Assembly: GCA_019693395.1 (NCBI GenBank)
Contig: JAAMXP010006573.1
Location: forward strand, 10,001 to 74,000
Origin: Ettlia oleoabundans
Taxonomy: Eukaryota; Chlorophyta; Chlorophyceae; Chlamydomonadales
DNA length: 64,000 bases
Direction of reading: 5' to 3'
Part shown: positions 8,691 to 19,313 of the stretch, one piece after another
Numbering within the stretch: the stretch's first letter is position 1
Layout of the letters: each line of letters starts with the position of its first letter
The notes under the pieces: generated by a model
What the model was told of the DNA's origin: nothing
What the model saw: only the letters and a program-made list of their open reading frames with translations
Database searches by the model: none
Program-made: the position numbers and the translations under genes

Positions 8691-11600
8691 ATGCGTATAG
8701 AAAAAGACTTAAAACATATTATTGAAACAAAAAATTCAAGTATTCAAAAACAGAACACACGAATAATTCGGATCAAAACCTGGTTTTTAAATCACCGGTT
8801 GACATCCAGAGACAAATTAAAAGTAAATTTAACTGAAGTTAAGTTTTCAACATTTCTAGCTTTTCTTCCTTTTGCTTTAGGTTTTTCTCAATTTATTATT
8901 CATCACTTGAGTTCAAATAAAAATGAATCTTTTTTTGAAAAAAATTTACCAATCTTTAAAAGTTTTAGACCAAAAATTAATTTAGAGACAGTTGAATACA
9001 TTGTTAAACTTAACCGTTTTTCTAATTATAATTTCAGTAATCTTAAAAGTAATATATTGGAAACCGAATTCAATCCATTTGGCTCCCAAAACCCTGTTTT
9101 AGGGAAAGCAAAGGATTCTTTTTTATTTGGACAAAAATTGTTTTTAGCCAAAATTAAAAAAACACCAGGCAAAAACAACCTTTTTTACGCAGATAATAAA
9201 AAATTTACTGGTCTTTCCTGTGAATTTTCTCTGATCCCGTCAGGAAATTTTTTGTCCAAACTCTCTTCAGTTGACGAATCAGCTAAAAACTTGGATCAAT
9301 TACCTTCTTATGCTAAAGGTTTGAATAAAAATTATATTATTCATAACTCTTTGGATTTTTGGTCTAACAACCAAAGTTTACGAGAAAGTGATCCTCTTTT
9401 ATTGAAATATCAAAAAAAACAAACTAACATAGAATCCAAAATTATTGCAGAATCGGTAAGTTTTTATAATAAACTGAATTTAGTCAAAAACTTTGAAACT
9501 AAAGAACCGGGAGTGCCAACAAATTTCTCTGAACTAAATTCTAGTCGGGTCCCCAAAATCCAGAGTTTTGAAGTAAATGACAGTTTTGTGAAACAAAGCG
9601 AATTTTATAAAAATCGTTTTGATTTTTATAATAAAGTAAATTCTCTTAATAATGAATTACAAGATTTATTTATTGAAAAATTTATTTCTTGTTTGCCGAA
9701 GAGTCTTCTTGAACAAGAATGCAGTGATTTCCAATTTATTGCGGACGATACTGTAAGCGAAAAACTTTTACAAGATTTAGAAAAAAAACAGATTTCCGAA
9801 GACTTGATAGAATTTCGAACTATGTCAGGATATAGTTATCCTGATATGAGCACGAATGAAATTCAATGCATTTATACTCTTAATAAATGGTTAAATTTTA
9901 CTACCAATTCTTTTTTGAGAAAAACAAATTATCTGAACCCTGAAAAGGCGGTTAGTTCAAAAACGCTATTTAGTCTTTTTTATCCAACCCAAATAGGGTC
10001 TAAAAACGTAGTTGATTCTGATCAAAAAATAGAGTTGGTCCCAAAAATTTCATTTTTGGGAAAGGAATTAAAAGAAGGTTTTCGGGAAACCAAAGAACGG
10101 GTATTGAAACTTGAAACGTATAGTGTTCCTTCATTTAGTGAACAGTATCCTTTTACCCTCAAAAACTTTCCGAAAGTTTTAATAGAAACAAAAAATGTTA
10201 TTTTAAAAGATCTAAAACAAAACAAATCCTTTTATAAAGGTTCATCTCTTGTATTAGATGCTCAAAAAAACTTCGATTGGAATACTACTGGTAAAGAAAA
10301 TCTACGTTCCTGGTTTCACTTTTATTTATCTCCATTAAATCCGTTAGTCCAAGTTCGGGAAAACTTTTTTGGAAATTACTATTCTCCACAATTTCTAGTA
10401 AATGAAACAATTCCAAATTTTTCTGATTTTATGACGAATGGCTTTTTACGTTTAAAATTCACAAAAACTCCCGACAATTGGCAATATTCCGACTGGATCT
10501 ACGAATCTGATTCGGTACAAAGTTTATTTTCTTTATGTCATTCTTCTTTTCACGTACCGTCAGAAAAAACTCAACAAAATCAAATTTTTAAACAAACCAA
10601 TCTCAAAGGCATTTTTTTAATCTTGTCAAATAAAAATTCTAATGAAGTTAAACAATTTTTACCACTAATTCAATTAAAACAGCCCGTTCTTAACAAATCT
10701 AAAGAAAGTTCGAATAGTTTTGAAGGATACACCCCTCTATTTGAGTTTGGTACAAAAGGAAACCCAGATTATAGCGTTTCTCCTGTTTTTTTAGATCAAA
10801 AAAGTTTTGTAACAAAACATGCTTCTGGTCAGTACAGAAAACTAGCATCTCTCTTTTTAAAAAAACAACACTCAAACGCAATTTGTGTAGATAATTGGGA
10901 ACCGTTGACTTTGAATTCCTGGTTACTGGTAAGTCAATTCAGTTTTGCTGTCTTTATTTTTCAGGTTTTAAAAGGTTTAACAGATAATTATGGACGCGAA
11001 CTTTTAGGCTATTTGCTAGATTTAGTAGCTGCTTTAGGAATTTTAGATGATTCTTTAAAACAACAAATCGAAATTCTTACCGGGCAACGCAATAAAGGGT
11101 TTCGTATTGTTTTACAAAGCCGAAAAAAATTTGGTGATATTGTTGGAATTCAAAAACTTCTTCTCGAAATTTACGAAATCGTCTTGTTTCTTCGAAATTC
11201 TGCATGTGACTTTGCTCTCAGTAAAACATTACCTCGTGGAATTTTACTTGCAGGACCTCCTGGTACGGGAAAAACTCTTTTAGTTCAAGCTCTAGCTGGA
11301 GAGGCTCAAGTTCCGATTATTGTGCTGTCAGGAAGTTCATTAATTGAACCTGGAGAATCAGCTTCATTTAAATTGCAAATGGTTTTTCAAGAAGCACGCC
11401 AAATCGCTCCATGTATAGTTTTTATAGACGAAATTGATACCTTATCAGCAAAACGGAGTCAAATCGTACAAAATCCAATGGCAACTGATGAAGGCTTCGA
11501 ATCTTTTTTAGAATCTTTAATTTTAAAGTCCAACATTTCTCCAACAACACGTACCTTTACCCAACTTGGTTTTTCAGACCAACTAAAAAACGGACAATCA

Positions 11601-13349
11601 TCCCAAGAAAATCATAATTTTGAAAAACAAGTAGAAAACTCAAGTTACGCTAATTCGGATCAAAAGGAAAAACAATTAAGTCTTCTATCACAATTATTAA
11701 TTGAATTAGATGGAATTCAAAGACGAAATGGAGTAGTCGTTATTGGTGCTACAAATCGACCCGAAGTTTTGGATCCTGCGCTTCTTCGACCAGGTCGTTT
11801 TGATAAAATTCTCCAAGTTGGTCTCCCAGAACAGAAAAAACGCATTGAAATTTTACAATTTTATGGTCAAAATTTAGGTTGCCACAAACATCTTCCCTGG
11901 AACTATCTAGGAGAACGAACAGCCGGCTTTACAGCTGCAGATTTAGCAACTTTAATGAATGAATCTACTATTAAAGCGATTTTAAATAAAACCAACCATA
12001 CAATAGAAACAATAGAACATGGTATCAATCGGCTTACTACCTCAGAAAGTGAAAAATATACAGTTTTCAAAACAAAGAGAAAGTCGGACCAAACCAAAAA
12101 ACCAAATCCTCTCTCAATTTCATCTAAAACATCAATTCTCCGTTTAGCTTATTACCAAGCCGGCAAAATTGTTATCAGTTATGCCTTGGAAACACATCCA
12201 AAAAGTGTGATTGGCTCTCTTTGGCCACGTCGCCCAACAATTCGATCAGTCCAAATTACAACAAATTTGCAGAATTCCTTATTTCAATTTGCTCAACTTT
12301 GTGAAATCCGCGATCGGTTGATTGGTTGCTATTCTGGTAAAGCTGCTGAGTTTTTATTTTTACAAAACTTTTCAACAAAAGGACTTTTTCAATTGTCAAC
12401 CCTCGGTTTAGAAGATTTAGTTTTTGCTCAAAAATTGGTGTATTTTCTGTTGGAAGATTGTAGATTTTATTCAAAAAAACGCCATATTCAAGAGACAATA
12501 ACTTTGTTGACGAACATGAATATGCGTGAATTTGGTAAAAATCCGGAAAAATGCGACTTGTATAGTGAATTGGTTGATCGAATTCAAACACCACCGATTC
12601 GGGAAGCCGTGGAAGCAGAAACAAGTTCCTTACGTTCAAAAAAAGAGAAAGAAAAAAATCTCATTGATGTAGAAGAACAAAAACACTATTTAGTTCCTTG
12701 GTGGCAACAAGAAATTTCTGATGAATTAGAATTTAAGCCGAAAAATCCAGGAAACGGCTCTCGTTTATATTTATATAATTCTGAACGAACTCAGCGAAAT
12801 CCTGAATGGTTACCCCCTGATGAGTTTTATCATAATAAAAGTGGTTTAAAGAGTCTTAAAAAAGCTTTTGCTAATATTCAAAGAGTGAAAAGAAAAAAAC
12901 AGGCAAACTTCGTTCAATTTGACAAGGTACAATCAGAAGGAAAGAAAGCTAAACCAAAAGAGAAATCTCAAAAAGTTTATTTCCCTTGGAACGATGTTCC
13001 AAAAATTACTCGAGATTATCCAGCTCACTCTCTTATTCTACAAAGTTTTAACAAAGCTCTGGTCATACTAAACCAAAACAGAGAATTGTTAGATCGACTT
13101 GTAGTCGAATTGTTATTTCAAGAGGTTTTACGTAAACCCGATATTGAAAATTTGGTAAAAAACTTTGACATAAAAACGAACATCTTGTATGAAAAAGCGA
13201 GTTTTTCGGGAGGATCTCAAATCGATAATGAAACCTTTTTCGAAATAAAAAAACAAGTGCAATTTATTGAGTTATCGTGGGGTCGAAAATCTCGAAAATC
13301 TTTTCCTCAATGGATAGATTTTGTCGGATTAAGAGAACAAACAACTTAG
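8691..13349 (+). CDS. ftsH: Very large FtsH-like AAA protein, protease motif degenerate
   Basis: 1552 residues, over twice the size of bacterial FtsH. Two membrane segments are visible: FLAFLPFALGFSQFII at about residues 52-67 and LLVSQFSFAVFIFQVLKGL at about 744-763, separated by a long low-complexity insert. The AAA domain is intact: Walker A GPPGTGKTLL (about 855), Walker B IVFIDEIDTLSA (about 908-919) and second region of homology GATNRPEVLDPALLRPGRF (about 1019-1037). The zinc-protease site, normally HEXXH, reads AYYQAGK at about residue 1154, so both histidines and the glutamate are missing. It is therefore more like the proteolytically inactive FtsH/Ycf2 group implicated in inner-envelope protein import (family knowledge). 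Several hairpin repeats are read in frame, for example VPKISFLGK. Confidence 0.88.
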   Translation: MRIEKDLKHIIETKNSSIQKQNTRIIRIKTWFLNHRLTSRDKLKVNLTEVKFSTFLAFLPFALGFSQFIIHHLSSNKNESFFEKNLPIFKSFRPKINLETVEYIVKLNRFSNYNFSNLKSNILETEFNPFGSQNPVLGKAKDSFLFGQKLFLAKIKKTPGKNNLFYADNKKFTGLSCEFSLIPSGNFLSKLSSVDESAKNLDQLPSYAKGLNKNYIIHNSLDFWSNNQSLRESDPLLLKYQKKQTNIESKIIAESVSFYNKLNLVKNFETKEPGVPTNFSELNSSRVPKIQSFEVNDSFVKQSEFYKNRFDFYNKVNSLNNELQDLFIEKFISCLPKSLLEQECSDFQFIADDTVSEKLLQDLEKKQISEDLIEFRTMSGYSYPDMSTNEIQCIYTLNKWLNFTTNSFLRKTNYLNPEKAVSSKTLFSLFYPTQIGSKNVVDSDQKIELVPKISFLGKELKEGFRETKERVLKLETYSVPSFSEQYPFTLKNFPKVLIETKNVILKDLKQNKSFYKGSSLVLDAQKNFDWNTTGKENLRSWFHFYLSPLNPLVQVRENFFGNYYSPQFLVNETIPNFSDFMTNGFLRLKFTKTPDNWQYSDWIYESDSVQSLFSLCHSSFHVPSEKTQQNQIFKQTNLKGIFLILSNKNSNEVKQFLPLIQLKQPVLNKSKESSNSFEGYTPLFEFGTKGNPDYSVSPVFLDQKSFVTKHASGQYRKLASLFLKKQHSNAICVDNWEPLTLNSWLLVSQFSFAVFIFQVLKGLTDNYGRELLGYLLDLVAALGILDDSLKQQIEILTGQRNKGFRIVLQSRKKFGDIVGIQKLLLEIYEIVLFLRNSACDFALSKTLPRGILLAGPPGTGKTLLVQALAGEAQVPIIVLSGSSLIEPGESASFKLQMVFQEARQIAPCIVFIDEIDTLSAKRSQIVQNPMATDEGFESFLESLILKSNISPTTRTFTQLGFSDQLKNGQSSQENHNFEKQVENSSYANSDQKEKQLSLLSQLLIELDGIQRRNGVVVIGATNRPEVLDPALLRPGRFDKILQVGLPEQKKRIEILQFYGQNLGCHKHLPWNYLGERTAGFTAADLATLMNESTIKAILNKTNHTIETIEHGINRLTTSESEKYTVFKTKRKSDQTKKPNPLSISSKTSILRLAYYQAGKIVISYALETHPKSVIGSLWPRRPTIRSVQITTNLQNSLFQFAQLCEIRDRLIGCYSGKAAEFLFLQNFSTKGLFQLSTLGLEDLVFAQKLVYFLLEDCRFYSKKRHIQETITLLTNMNMREFGKNPEKCDLYSELVDRIQTPPIREAVEAETSSLRSKKEKEKNLIDVEEQKHYLVPWWQQEISDELEFKPKNPGNGSRLYLYNSERTQRNPEWLPPDEFYHNKSGLKSLKKAFANIQRVKRKKQANFVQFDKVQSEGKKAKPKEKSQKVYFPWNDVPKITRDYPAHSLILQSFNKALVILNQNRELLDRLVVELLFQEVLRKPDIENLVKNFDIKTNILYEKASFSGGSQIDNETFFEIKKQVQFIELSWGRKSRKSFPQWIDFVGLREQTT

Positions 13350-13515
13350 AAGCCTTGATGTACGTACAGGAACTCGTTATACTAAAAAAAGAAACACAAG
13401 AAAAGGTTCTTAAAAATCTCTTCGTCTTAAAACGAAAATGAATTCATTTTGGCTCAAAAAACTATTTAGTTACAAAAACATTACCACCAACATTGTTTTT
13501 TGTCTTCTGCTGATA

Positions 13516-13568
13516 TTCAAAACATTCCTTTCCCAAAAATTGTATTTTTGGGAAAGGAATGTTTTGAA
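13516..13568. repeat. 25-bp stem hairpin between ftsH and psbE
   Basis: Arms starting TTCAAAACATTCCTTTCCC pair perfectly around loop TGT, with further partial pairing outside (GTCTTCT/AGAAGAC). It may end the ftsH transcript. It is a long member of the hairpin family. Confidence 0.7.
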
Positions 13569-13647
13569 GAGAAGACAGGATCTAGTTTTTTAAAAAAGAT
13601 GAAGAAGATTTTGTAAAAAAACTTAAATTTAGTAAGGAGTGTTAAGC

Positions 13648-13899
13648 ATGTCTGGTGCTACAGGAGAACGCCCTTTTTCTGATATTTTAACAAGTATTCG
13701 TTACTGGGTTATTCACAGTATTACAATCCCATCTTTATTTATTGCAGGTTGGCTATTTGTGAGTACTGGTCTTGCTTACGATGTCTTCGGAAGTCCAAGA
13801 CCAAACGAATATTTTACTGAAGATCGACAAGAAACTCCGCTTATTACGGATCGTTTTAATGCTTTAGAGCAAGTAAAAAAATTATCTGAAGTGAATTAA
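13648..13899 (+). CDS. psbE: Cytochrome b559 alpha subunit (PsbE)
   Basis: 83 residues starting [20 protein letters not shown]. PsbE and PsbF each give one histidine to the haem of cytochrome b559 in photosystem II; the PsbE ligand is in [12 protein letters not shown] (about residue 23). It has one membrane helix and a hydrophilic lumenal tail; length matches the family. ATG 13648 is chosen over an upstream alternative codon at 13639 because of AAGGAG 9 bases upstream and the conserved MSG start. It heads the cluster psbE-psbF-psbL-psbJ, although an unusually long 609-base gap follows. Confidence 0.97.
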
Positions 13900-14634
<735 letters not shown>

Positions 14635-14652
14635 AAGCAAGGTGAGATTATT

Positions 14653-14769
14653 ATGGCGAAACCAAATCCCAATAAACAAAGTGTAGAATTAAATCGTACC
14701 AGTTTATACTGGGGACTTTTATTAATTTTTGTGTTAGCAGTATTATTTTCAAGTTATATTTTCAATTAA
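14653..14769 (+). CDS. psbL: Photosystem II protein L (PsbL)
   Basis: 38 residues starting [20 protein letters not shown], with a C-terminal membrane helix ending SSYIFN. PsbL lies at the photosystem II monomer interface and supports QA function (family knowledge). An AAGGTGAG lies about 8 bases before ATG. Found by reading the psbE-psbJ cluster. Confidence 0.97.
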
Positions 14770-14889
14770 CTAGTGAATAATACTGAAAATGCCTGTATCC
14801 AAATCATTACCAAAAACTTAGTTTTTGGTACATGACTCTTTTTGGGTCTATATAGAAATTTCATTTCAAAAACATCAGGAGATTTCACT

Positions 14890-15018
14890 ATGTCTAATAC
14901 TGGTACAACTGGTCGTATTCCCTTATGGCTTGTTGGAACTGTTGCCGGAACAGCTGTTATTGCGTTAGTCGGCATCTTTTTCTATGGTTCCTATGTAGGT
15001 TTAGGTTCATCGTTATAA
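14890..15018 (+). CDS. psbJ: Photosystem II protein J (PsbJ)
   Basis: 42 residues starting [20 protein letters not shown], one membrane helix, ending [10 protein letters not shown]. It is a small subunit next to cytochrome b559. The Shine-Dalgarno CAGGAG lies 8 bases before ATG. Last gene of the psbEFLJ cluster, 120 bases after psbL. Confidence 0.97.
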   Translation: MSNTGTTGRIPLWLVGTVAGTAVIALVGIFFYGSYVGLGSSL

Positions 15019-15415
15019 TGTCAAGAAACTCCTGGATTCACTTTGGTAGGATTTATAAATCTCTTCCCTTTCTTCAAAAAAAAATTCTCTTTCCATTCTT
15101 CTGTTCCCAAAAATTCTATTTTTGGGACTAAAATTCATTTTTAATTATGTTTTGAATAATGGAAATGGCACGAAAAGGAATTGGTCTACAAAACTTTATA
15201 GTGAACGGGAGATCTTTTCACACTGTATCGGTTTAAGTCCGATCAGTGCAATTAAATTTTCAAATTTAATCTGGATTATCCCGCTTTTAAACGCTCTCTA
15301 TAAATTTTTTTACTAAAAAGAGAGTCTTTACTTTAACAAAAAAAAACAGTAGACTTTAGTAAACAAATTAAAAAAAAACATAAGTTGTAAATTCAGCTCT
15401 ATATACTTCGTAACG
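15019..15415. other. Spacer psbJ-trnL(caa)
   Basis: No gene recognised. It has a hairpin at 15105-15127 (TCCCAAAAATTCTATTTTTG) and a smaller inverted repeat at about 15294-15324. TATACT about 15 bases before the tRNA may be a -10 box. Confidence 0.5.
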
Positions 15416-15498
15416 GCCGTTGTGGTGAAATTGGTAAACACAGAGCTTTCAAAAAGCTCCGACATAGCGTCTTATCGGTTCAACTCCGATCAGCGGCA
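15416..15498 (+). tRNA. trnL-CAA: tRNA-Leu(CAA)
   Basis: 83-nt class II tRNA. Acceptor GCCGTTG/CAGCGGC, anticodon stem GAGCT/AGCTC around TTCAAAA (anticodon CAA), long variable arm, T arm TCGGTTCAACTCCGA. Confidence 0.95.
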
Positions 15499-15524
15499 CT
15501 TGCTTATAGAATTTTAGAAAAAAA

Positions 15525-15598
15525 GGGCGAATGACGGGGTTTGAACCCGCGAATGGTGGAGTCACAATCCACTGCCTTACCTCTTGGCTACACCCGCC
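15525..15598 (-). tRNA. trnH-GUG: tRNA-His(GUG)
   Basis: Minus-strand cloverleaf. Anticodon stem AGTGGA/TCCACC region around TTGTGAC (anticodon GUG), T arm CGGGTTCAAACCCCG, and a 3' C that would pair with the extra G-1 required by histidine tRNA. Confidence 0.93.
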
Positions 15599-15628
15599 AT
15601 CAAATTGGGGTCAAACATTAATTATTGG

Positions 15629-15699
15629 AGCGGATAGCGGGAATCGAACCCGCACCTCTTGCTTGGAAGGCAAGGGCACTACCACTATGCAATATCCGC
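15629..15699 (-). tRNA. trnG-UCC: tRNA-Gly(UCC)
   Basis: 71-nt minus-strand cloverleaf. Acceptor GCGGATA/TATCCGC, anticodon stem CTTGC/GCAAG around CTTCCAA (anticodon UCC), T arm CGGGTTCGATTCCCG. Confidence 0.95.
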
Positions 15700-15707
15700 T
15701 TAAGTTT

Positions 15708-15735
15708 ATTATAAAGTTATTTTTAGAAAAACCAA
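15708..15735 (-). promoter_or_regulatory. Sigma70-like promoter of trnG/trnH
   Basis: On the minus strand TTGGTT and TATAAT are 16 bases apart, ending 9 bases before trnG. It could serve both trnG and trnH. Pattern-based. Confidence 0.4.
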
Positions 15736-16122
15736 ATATTTTTTAGAAAAGAATTCTTTTGGTCCTTTGTGCTTTACAAATGTTTTCAAGCTAAACAAAT
15801 TTATTACCAAACATTTCATTGAACCCAAGAAGCCTATTTGTTTTTTTATTCAAAATAAATAAAATGTGGAACAAATTGAAAAACAGGCCAGTTTCAGAGC
15901 TTAATACTGTATACTAAAAGTATATATAAAGTTTTTCATTCTTTCATAGGACTTTGATTTCCAAAGTCTTATGAAAAAATATCGGACAGAATTTTTGACT
16001 TGAAAGAAATTAATTATGTTCAAAACCAAAATGATTTTCCTTTTGAGCCTTAGTGTCCTATATTTTTTAAAAGAACGAGAAACATCCTAGTAAAAATAGA
16101 CCGTTTTAAGGAAATCAAAGCT
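15736..16122. other. Spacer upstream of psbZ
   Basis: No gene recognised. One imperfect-loop hairpin at about 15943-15974 (TTCATAGGACTTTG arms). TAAGGAA lies about 9 bases before the psbZ ATG. Confidence 0.45.
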
Positions 16123-16311
16123 ATGCTTTTAATTTTTCAATTAGCTTTATTTGCGTTCATTGTTGTATCGTTTCTTTTAGTTGTTGGTGTGCCTGTTGTC
16201 CTAGCAACACCCGAAGGTTGGGCTGAAAACAAAGGCACAGTTTTTTCAGGAATTGGTATTTGGTTCTTACTTGTCTTTTTAGTAGGAATTCTTAATTCTT
16301 TCGTAGTTTAA
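16123..16311 (+). CDS. psbZ: Photosystem II protein Z (PsbZ, Ycf9)
   Basis: 62 residues with two membrane helices (about residues 4-24 and 39-60) joined by the conserved [16 protein letters not shown] loop. PsbZ stabilises the interaction of photosystem II with its peripheral antenna (family knowledge). Length is exactly that of the family. trnK follows after 175 bases. Confidence 0.96.
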
Positions 16312-16419
16312 TTTTTTAACTTTTTTGCTGAGTATTCTAATAATACTCAGCAAAAAATAGTTTTTTGATGGAAAAATTTGTCCCGTTTTACAAAAACGGG
16401 TATTAACAAAAAAATACTA

Positions 16420-16448
16420 TTGAGCACACTCTAGGAATTTGTTACAAT
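16420..16448 (+). promoter_or_regulatory. Sigma70-like promoter of trnK(uuu)
   Basis: TTGAGC, 17-base spacer, TACAAT, ending 38 bases before the tRNA. Pattern-based. Confidence 0.4.
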
Positions 16449-16486
16449 AACCCGGGTGCAGAAAATAAAAAAATTTTTTTCTATAC

Positions 16487-16558
16487 GGGTTGCTAACTCA
16501 ATGGTAGAGTACTCGGCTTTTAACCGATTAGTTCCGGGTTCGAGTCCCGGGTAACCCA
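16487..16558 (+). tRNA. trnK-UUU: tRNA-Lys(UUU)
   Basis: 72-nt cloverleaf. Acceptor GGGTTGC/GTAACCC, anticodon loop CTTTTAA (anticodon UUU), T arm CCGGGTTCGAGTCCCGG. It has no intron, unlike land-plant trnK. Confidence 0.95.
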
Positions 16559-16581
16559 ATTATTACAGCTTGAAAAGTTTC

Positions 16582-18390
16582 CTAAAAAAACTTTTGTAAT
16601 TGAGAAAGTTGTCCAAAATTTAAGTCTCTTTCTCTATAGTTAGAAAGATATTTTTTTAAAAGCGATCGTTTTATGCTCAATTCGATTTTAGACATGAGAG
16701 TCCTTGAAAAAGAAATGTAGAAACTTTTTGTAAATAATTTGAAGCTTAGGCATTTTAAAACCATTTTTAATTTAACGACTTCAATTTCTATTTGTTCATG
16801 GTCCTCACTTATTAGATAAATAAATTTTGTTAATAAAGACTCAATTTTGATCTGAAATAAAAAACGAATAAAGGGAAGAAAATAATGTCGGGTTTTATTT
16901 CGAGAAAAAGTCGTAGAAAGGTTGGTAATATCATTACTAATAGGAAACTGGTACAAATTGACAAGCTTTGAAATAGTAAAACGGCCTAAAGTTTGCAGTG
17001 GTTTTAAAGACCTGTCTTGGGTTTTTAGGCTTTGACTGGAAAAACAAAAAGAACATGACCTTACATATTTATACACAAAAGTTTTTGACTGAAATGTATA
17101 AATGTCTAATCTATCTGGAGAATAAAAAAACTGGAATCGCTTAAATTTTTGAAATTTTAAGTTTTTTAAAAAAAAAGATGATGGTTTTTTCTTTTTTTTT
17201 AACTTTAAGGTGATGGATTTTTCAAAAAAACTGTTAGGTGATTTTCTCAAAAAAGAGTTGGTTCGAAAAATGAAATTTTTGGAAAAAAGAGCAAATTCCT
17301 TTGTGTAAAAAGAATTACTTCCTTTTTTGGGTATAAACGAATTTTTGGGAAAAGAGTCAGAGGCTGGTTTTTGGTTGAGTTGTAAAATGATTTTATCTTG
17401 GGATTTAAATTTAATTTTGTAAATTGGAACCAAAAGTAATTTTTTTCTATTTAAAGAAAATCTTGAAAATCGAAACTCTTTTTGTGTATTTTTATAAAAT
17501 AGCTTGTTTGTCTTTAAAAGCTGTGGTGGCACCAAAACCTTGTAGTTGAGTTCAAAAATAATATTTTTGGAAAAGAAAAGGAAAAAATTCAGTTTATTTT
17601 TTTTTATTGACAGAAAGACATTGTGTTGAGGTGTGTTAGGATAAAAGAGAACCACATTAGCTAATTTTTTTATTTTTGAATATTTTTTTAAACAATGAGA
17701 ATTCGTTTTAAAAATTTGAAAACTAAAAAAAATAGTGGTTGTTTTCTTAGACTGGAACACAACTGATTGTGATAAAGACTTTGAACTAGTACCTCGAAAC
17801 AGATTAATGAAATTCTTTTCAAAACTATCGCTGTTTGTCTGGCCTGTTACGACCGTTGATATTTTTTGAAATTGTAAAAAACGAGAAAAATTTTTTTTCC
17901 GCCATTCTCTTGAACGATTTTCAGTAACTAAGATCTTTTTGGGTAAAATCAATGTATAAGGAACTTGAACAAGAAAACTGATTTGAAAAAGAAATTCTGA
18001 ACAAAAAAAATTTTTAGGTTGCCAAAAATGGTGACAATAAATAATGTATAATTTGGGTATTTTTTGATAGTCCTTCCAGTTTCTTTCCGCAAAATTACAT
18101 TTTGTGGAATAAAGAGTGTTTGAGTTTTTGTCTTTATCAAAAATGACATTTTTGAGATTAAACCCGTTTTCATATTCAAAATAAAGTTTTGAATATGAAA
18201 ACAATTCCAACTTTTTGTACAGTTTTTTGCAAATCAAAAGAATATGAAACAAAATAAAAAAACTTACGATTGAGTCTTGTCCCCCCGAAACAGCACATAA
18301 CAGACGATTTGATTGGTATAATAATTTGTTTTGTGATGTCAAAACAGGAAAGTTAGTACCGGTTTTTAACAAACGAATAAATTTTTTCAT
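16582..18390 (-). CDS. tilS: tRNA(Ile)-lysidine synthase (TilS, Ycf62)
   Basis: 602 residues from ATG 18390. TilS adds lysidine to C34 of tRNA-Ile(CAU) so that it reads AUA; that tRNA gene is at 51123-51206. The N-terminal PP-loop LLCAVSGGQDSIVS (about residues 30-43) binds ATP. A second conserved block reads TGQTNSDSFEKNFINLFRGT; the usual histidine before the acidic pair is Q here. A C-terminal block with the pattern DITNLSTTFSRNKTRHYFLP aligns with the NxxRxxLLP region of the family. Long, basic, Phe/Lys-rich stretches with hairpin-derived repeats (SFPKNSFIPKKG) separate the motifs and make it longer than bacterial TilS. Highly divergent but coherent. Confidence 0.85.
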   Translation of the reverse strand: MKKFIRLLKTGTNFPVLTSQNKLLYQSNRLLCAVSGGQDSIVSFFILFHILLICKKLYKKLELFSYSKLYFEYENGFNLKNVIFDKDKNSNTLYSTKCNFAERNWKDYQKIPKLYIIYCHHFWQPKNFFCSEFLFQISFLVQVPYTLILPKKILVTENRSREWRKKNFSRFLQFQKISTVVTGQTNSDSFEKNFINLFRGTSSKSLSQSVVFQSKKTTTIFFSFQIFKTNSHCLKKYSKIKKLANVVLFYPNTPQHNVFLSIKKNKLNFFLFFSKNIIFELNYKVLVPPQLLKTNKLFYKNTQKEFRFSRFSLNRKKLLLVPIYKIKFKSQDKIILQLNQKPASDSFPKNSFIPKKGSNSFYTKEFALFSKNFIFRTNSFLRKSPNSFFEKSITLKLKKKKKPSSFFLKNLKFQKFKRFQFFYSPDRLDIYTFQSKTFVYKYVRSCSFCFSSQSLKTQDRSLKPLQTLGRFTISKLVNLYQFPISNDITNLSTTFSRNKTRHYFLPFIRFLFQIKIESLLTKFIYLISEDHEQIEIEVVKLKMVLKCLSFKLFTKSFYISFSRTLMSKIELSIKRSLLKKYLSNYRERDLNFGQLSQLQKFF

Positions 18391-18408
18391 ATTTTTAATA
18401 TACAACAA

Positions 18409-18735
18409 AAAAGTTTTTGAACCAGTAAAACCACTTCTACCTTTTTGAATATCCTATTTAAAAAAAAACAGCCAATAGCCAAAATAATATTTTTGGGAAA
18501 GGGTCATGATACAATCAAAAAATAAACTAATTAAACACTTTTTAGTTTCGAGAAAAAAAATTTCTTTTTGAGTAACCTAAAACTCAAAAGGGTTCGGATC
18601 TCCCGTTAAACCTTCTAGACAATAAAAAATTATCTGTTAATTCGTTAAACTACTGTTGAGCCTTAAAAAAACATTATTTTTTTTTTAAGGAAAAGAAGAA
18701 AGTTTCGTGGTTTTTTGTAAAAAGTTTTTTTTAAT
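18409..18735. other. Spacer tilS-trnF
   Basis: No gene recognised. One short hairpin-family element (CCAAAATAATATTTTTGGG) is near 18480-18498. Confidence 0.45.
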
Positions 18736-18766
18736 TGCCAGGAACCAGACTTGAACTGGTGACACG

Positions 18767-18803
<37 letters not shown>

Positions 18804-18808
18804 CCGGC
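18736..18808 (-). tRNA. trnF-GAA: tRNA-Phe(GAA)
   Basis: 73-nt minus-strand cloverleaf. Acceptor GCCGGGA/TTCCTGGC region, anticodon stem GAGGA/TCCTC around CTGAAAA (anticodon GAA), T arm CCAGTTCAAGTCTGG. Confidence 0.95.
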
Positions 18809-18940
18809 AGAATTTTTAGTGTTTCATGTTAATTTTACCAAAACTTTTTAAGAGAGATAAGCTATTGGTTCAATAGAGAAAAACCTGGGCCTTTAACTTT
18901 ATTTTGTTTTTCAATAAAAAATCAAATTTATTTTAAAATT

Positions 18941-19153
18941 ATGCTACATTTTATCGAACTTGTTATTGCTCTTAGTATTATTTTTTTAATAGTTCCACAA
19001 ACACCAACTGAAAATATTGTATTAAGAAAACTTTTAGAAACTGGTTTATTTACAAACTATAGTAAGACAAAAAAATTTTTAATTTTGATTAGTTGGGCTT
19101 TAATTTTTCTGTTTTTAATTTTACTTATTTTCTTAAATCTCAAAATTTTGTAA
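18941..19153 (+). CDS. ycf47: Ycf47, SecG-like preprotein translocase subunit
   Basis: 70 residues with two hydrophobic helices (about residues 4-19 and 45-68) around the polar segment TPTENIVLRKLLETGLFTNY. This is the layout of Ycf47 in green-algal plastids, considered related to SecG of the thylakoid/envelope Sec translocase. Small size and hydrophobicity limit certainty. It lies between trnF and trnQ, both on the other strand. No Shine-Dalgarno is evident. Confidence 0.75.
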   Translation: MLHFIELVIALSIIFLIVPQTPTENIVLRKLLETGLFTNYSKTKKFLILISWALIFLFLILLIFLNLKIL

Positions 19154-19313
19154 TTTAAAAAAACCGCAAAGAGTGTATTTCAATTTTTTGAATCTCTTTT
19201 TGGTTTTAACAAAGCAACCTTGTGCTTTGATCTTGTTTCACATAAAAAAGTTGCTAAAACAATCCTTCCTAAAGTTTTTTACATCACAAATAAATTTTCT
19301 TGTCGCGTTCTTT

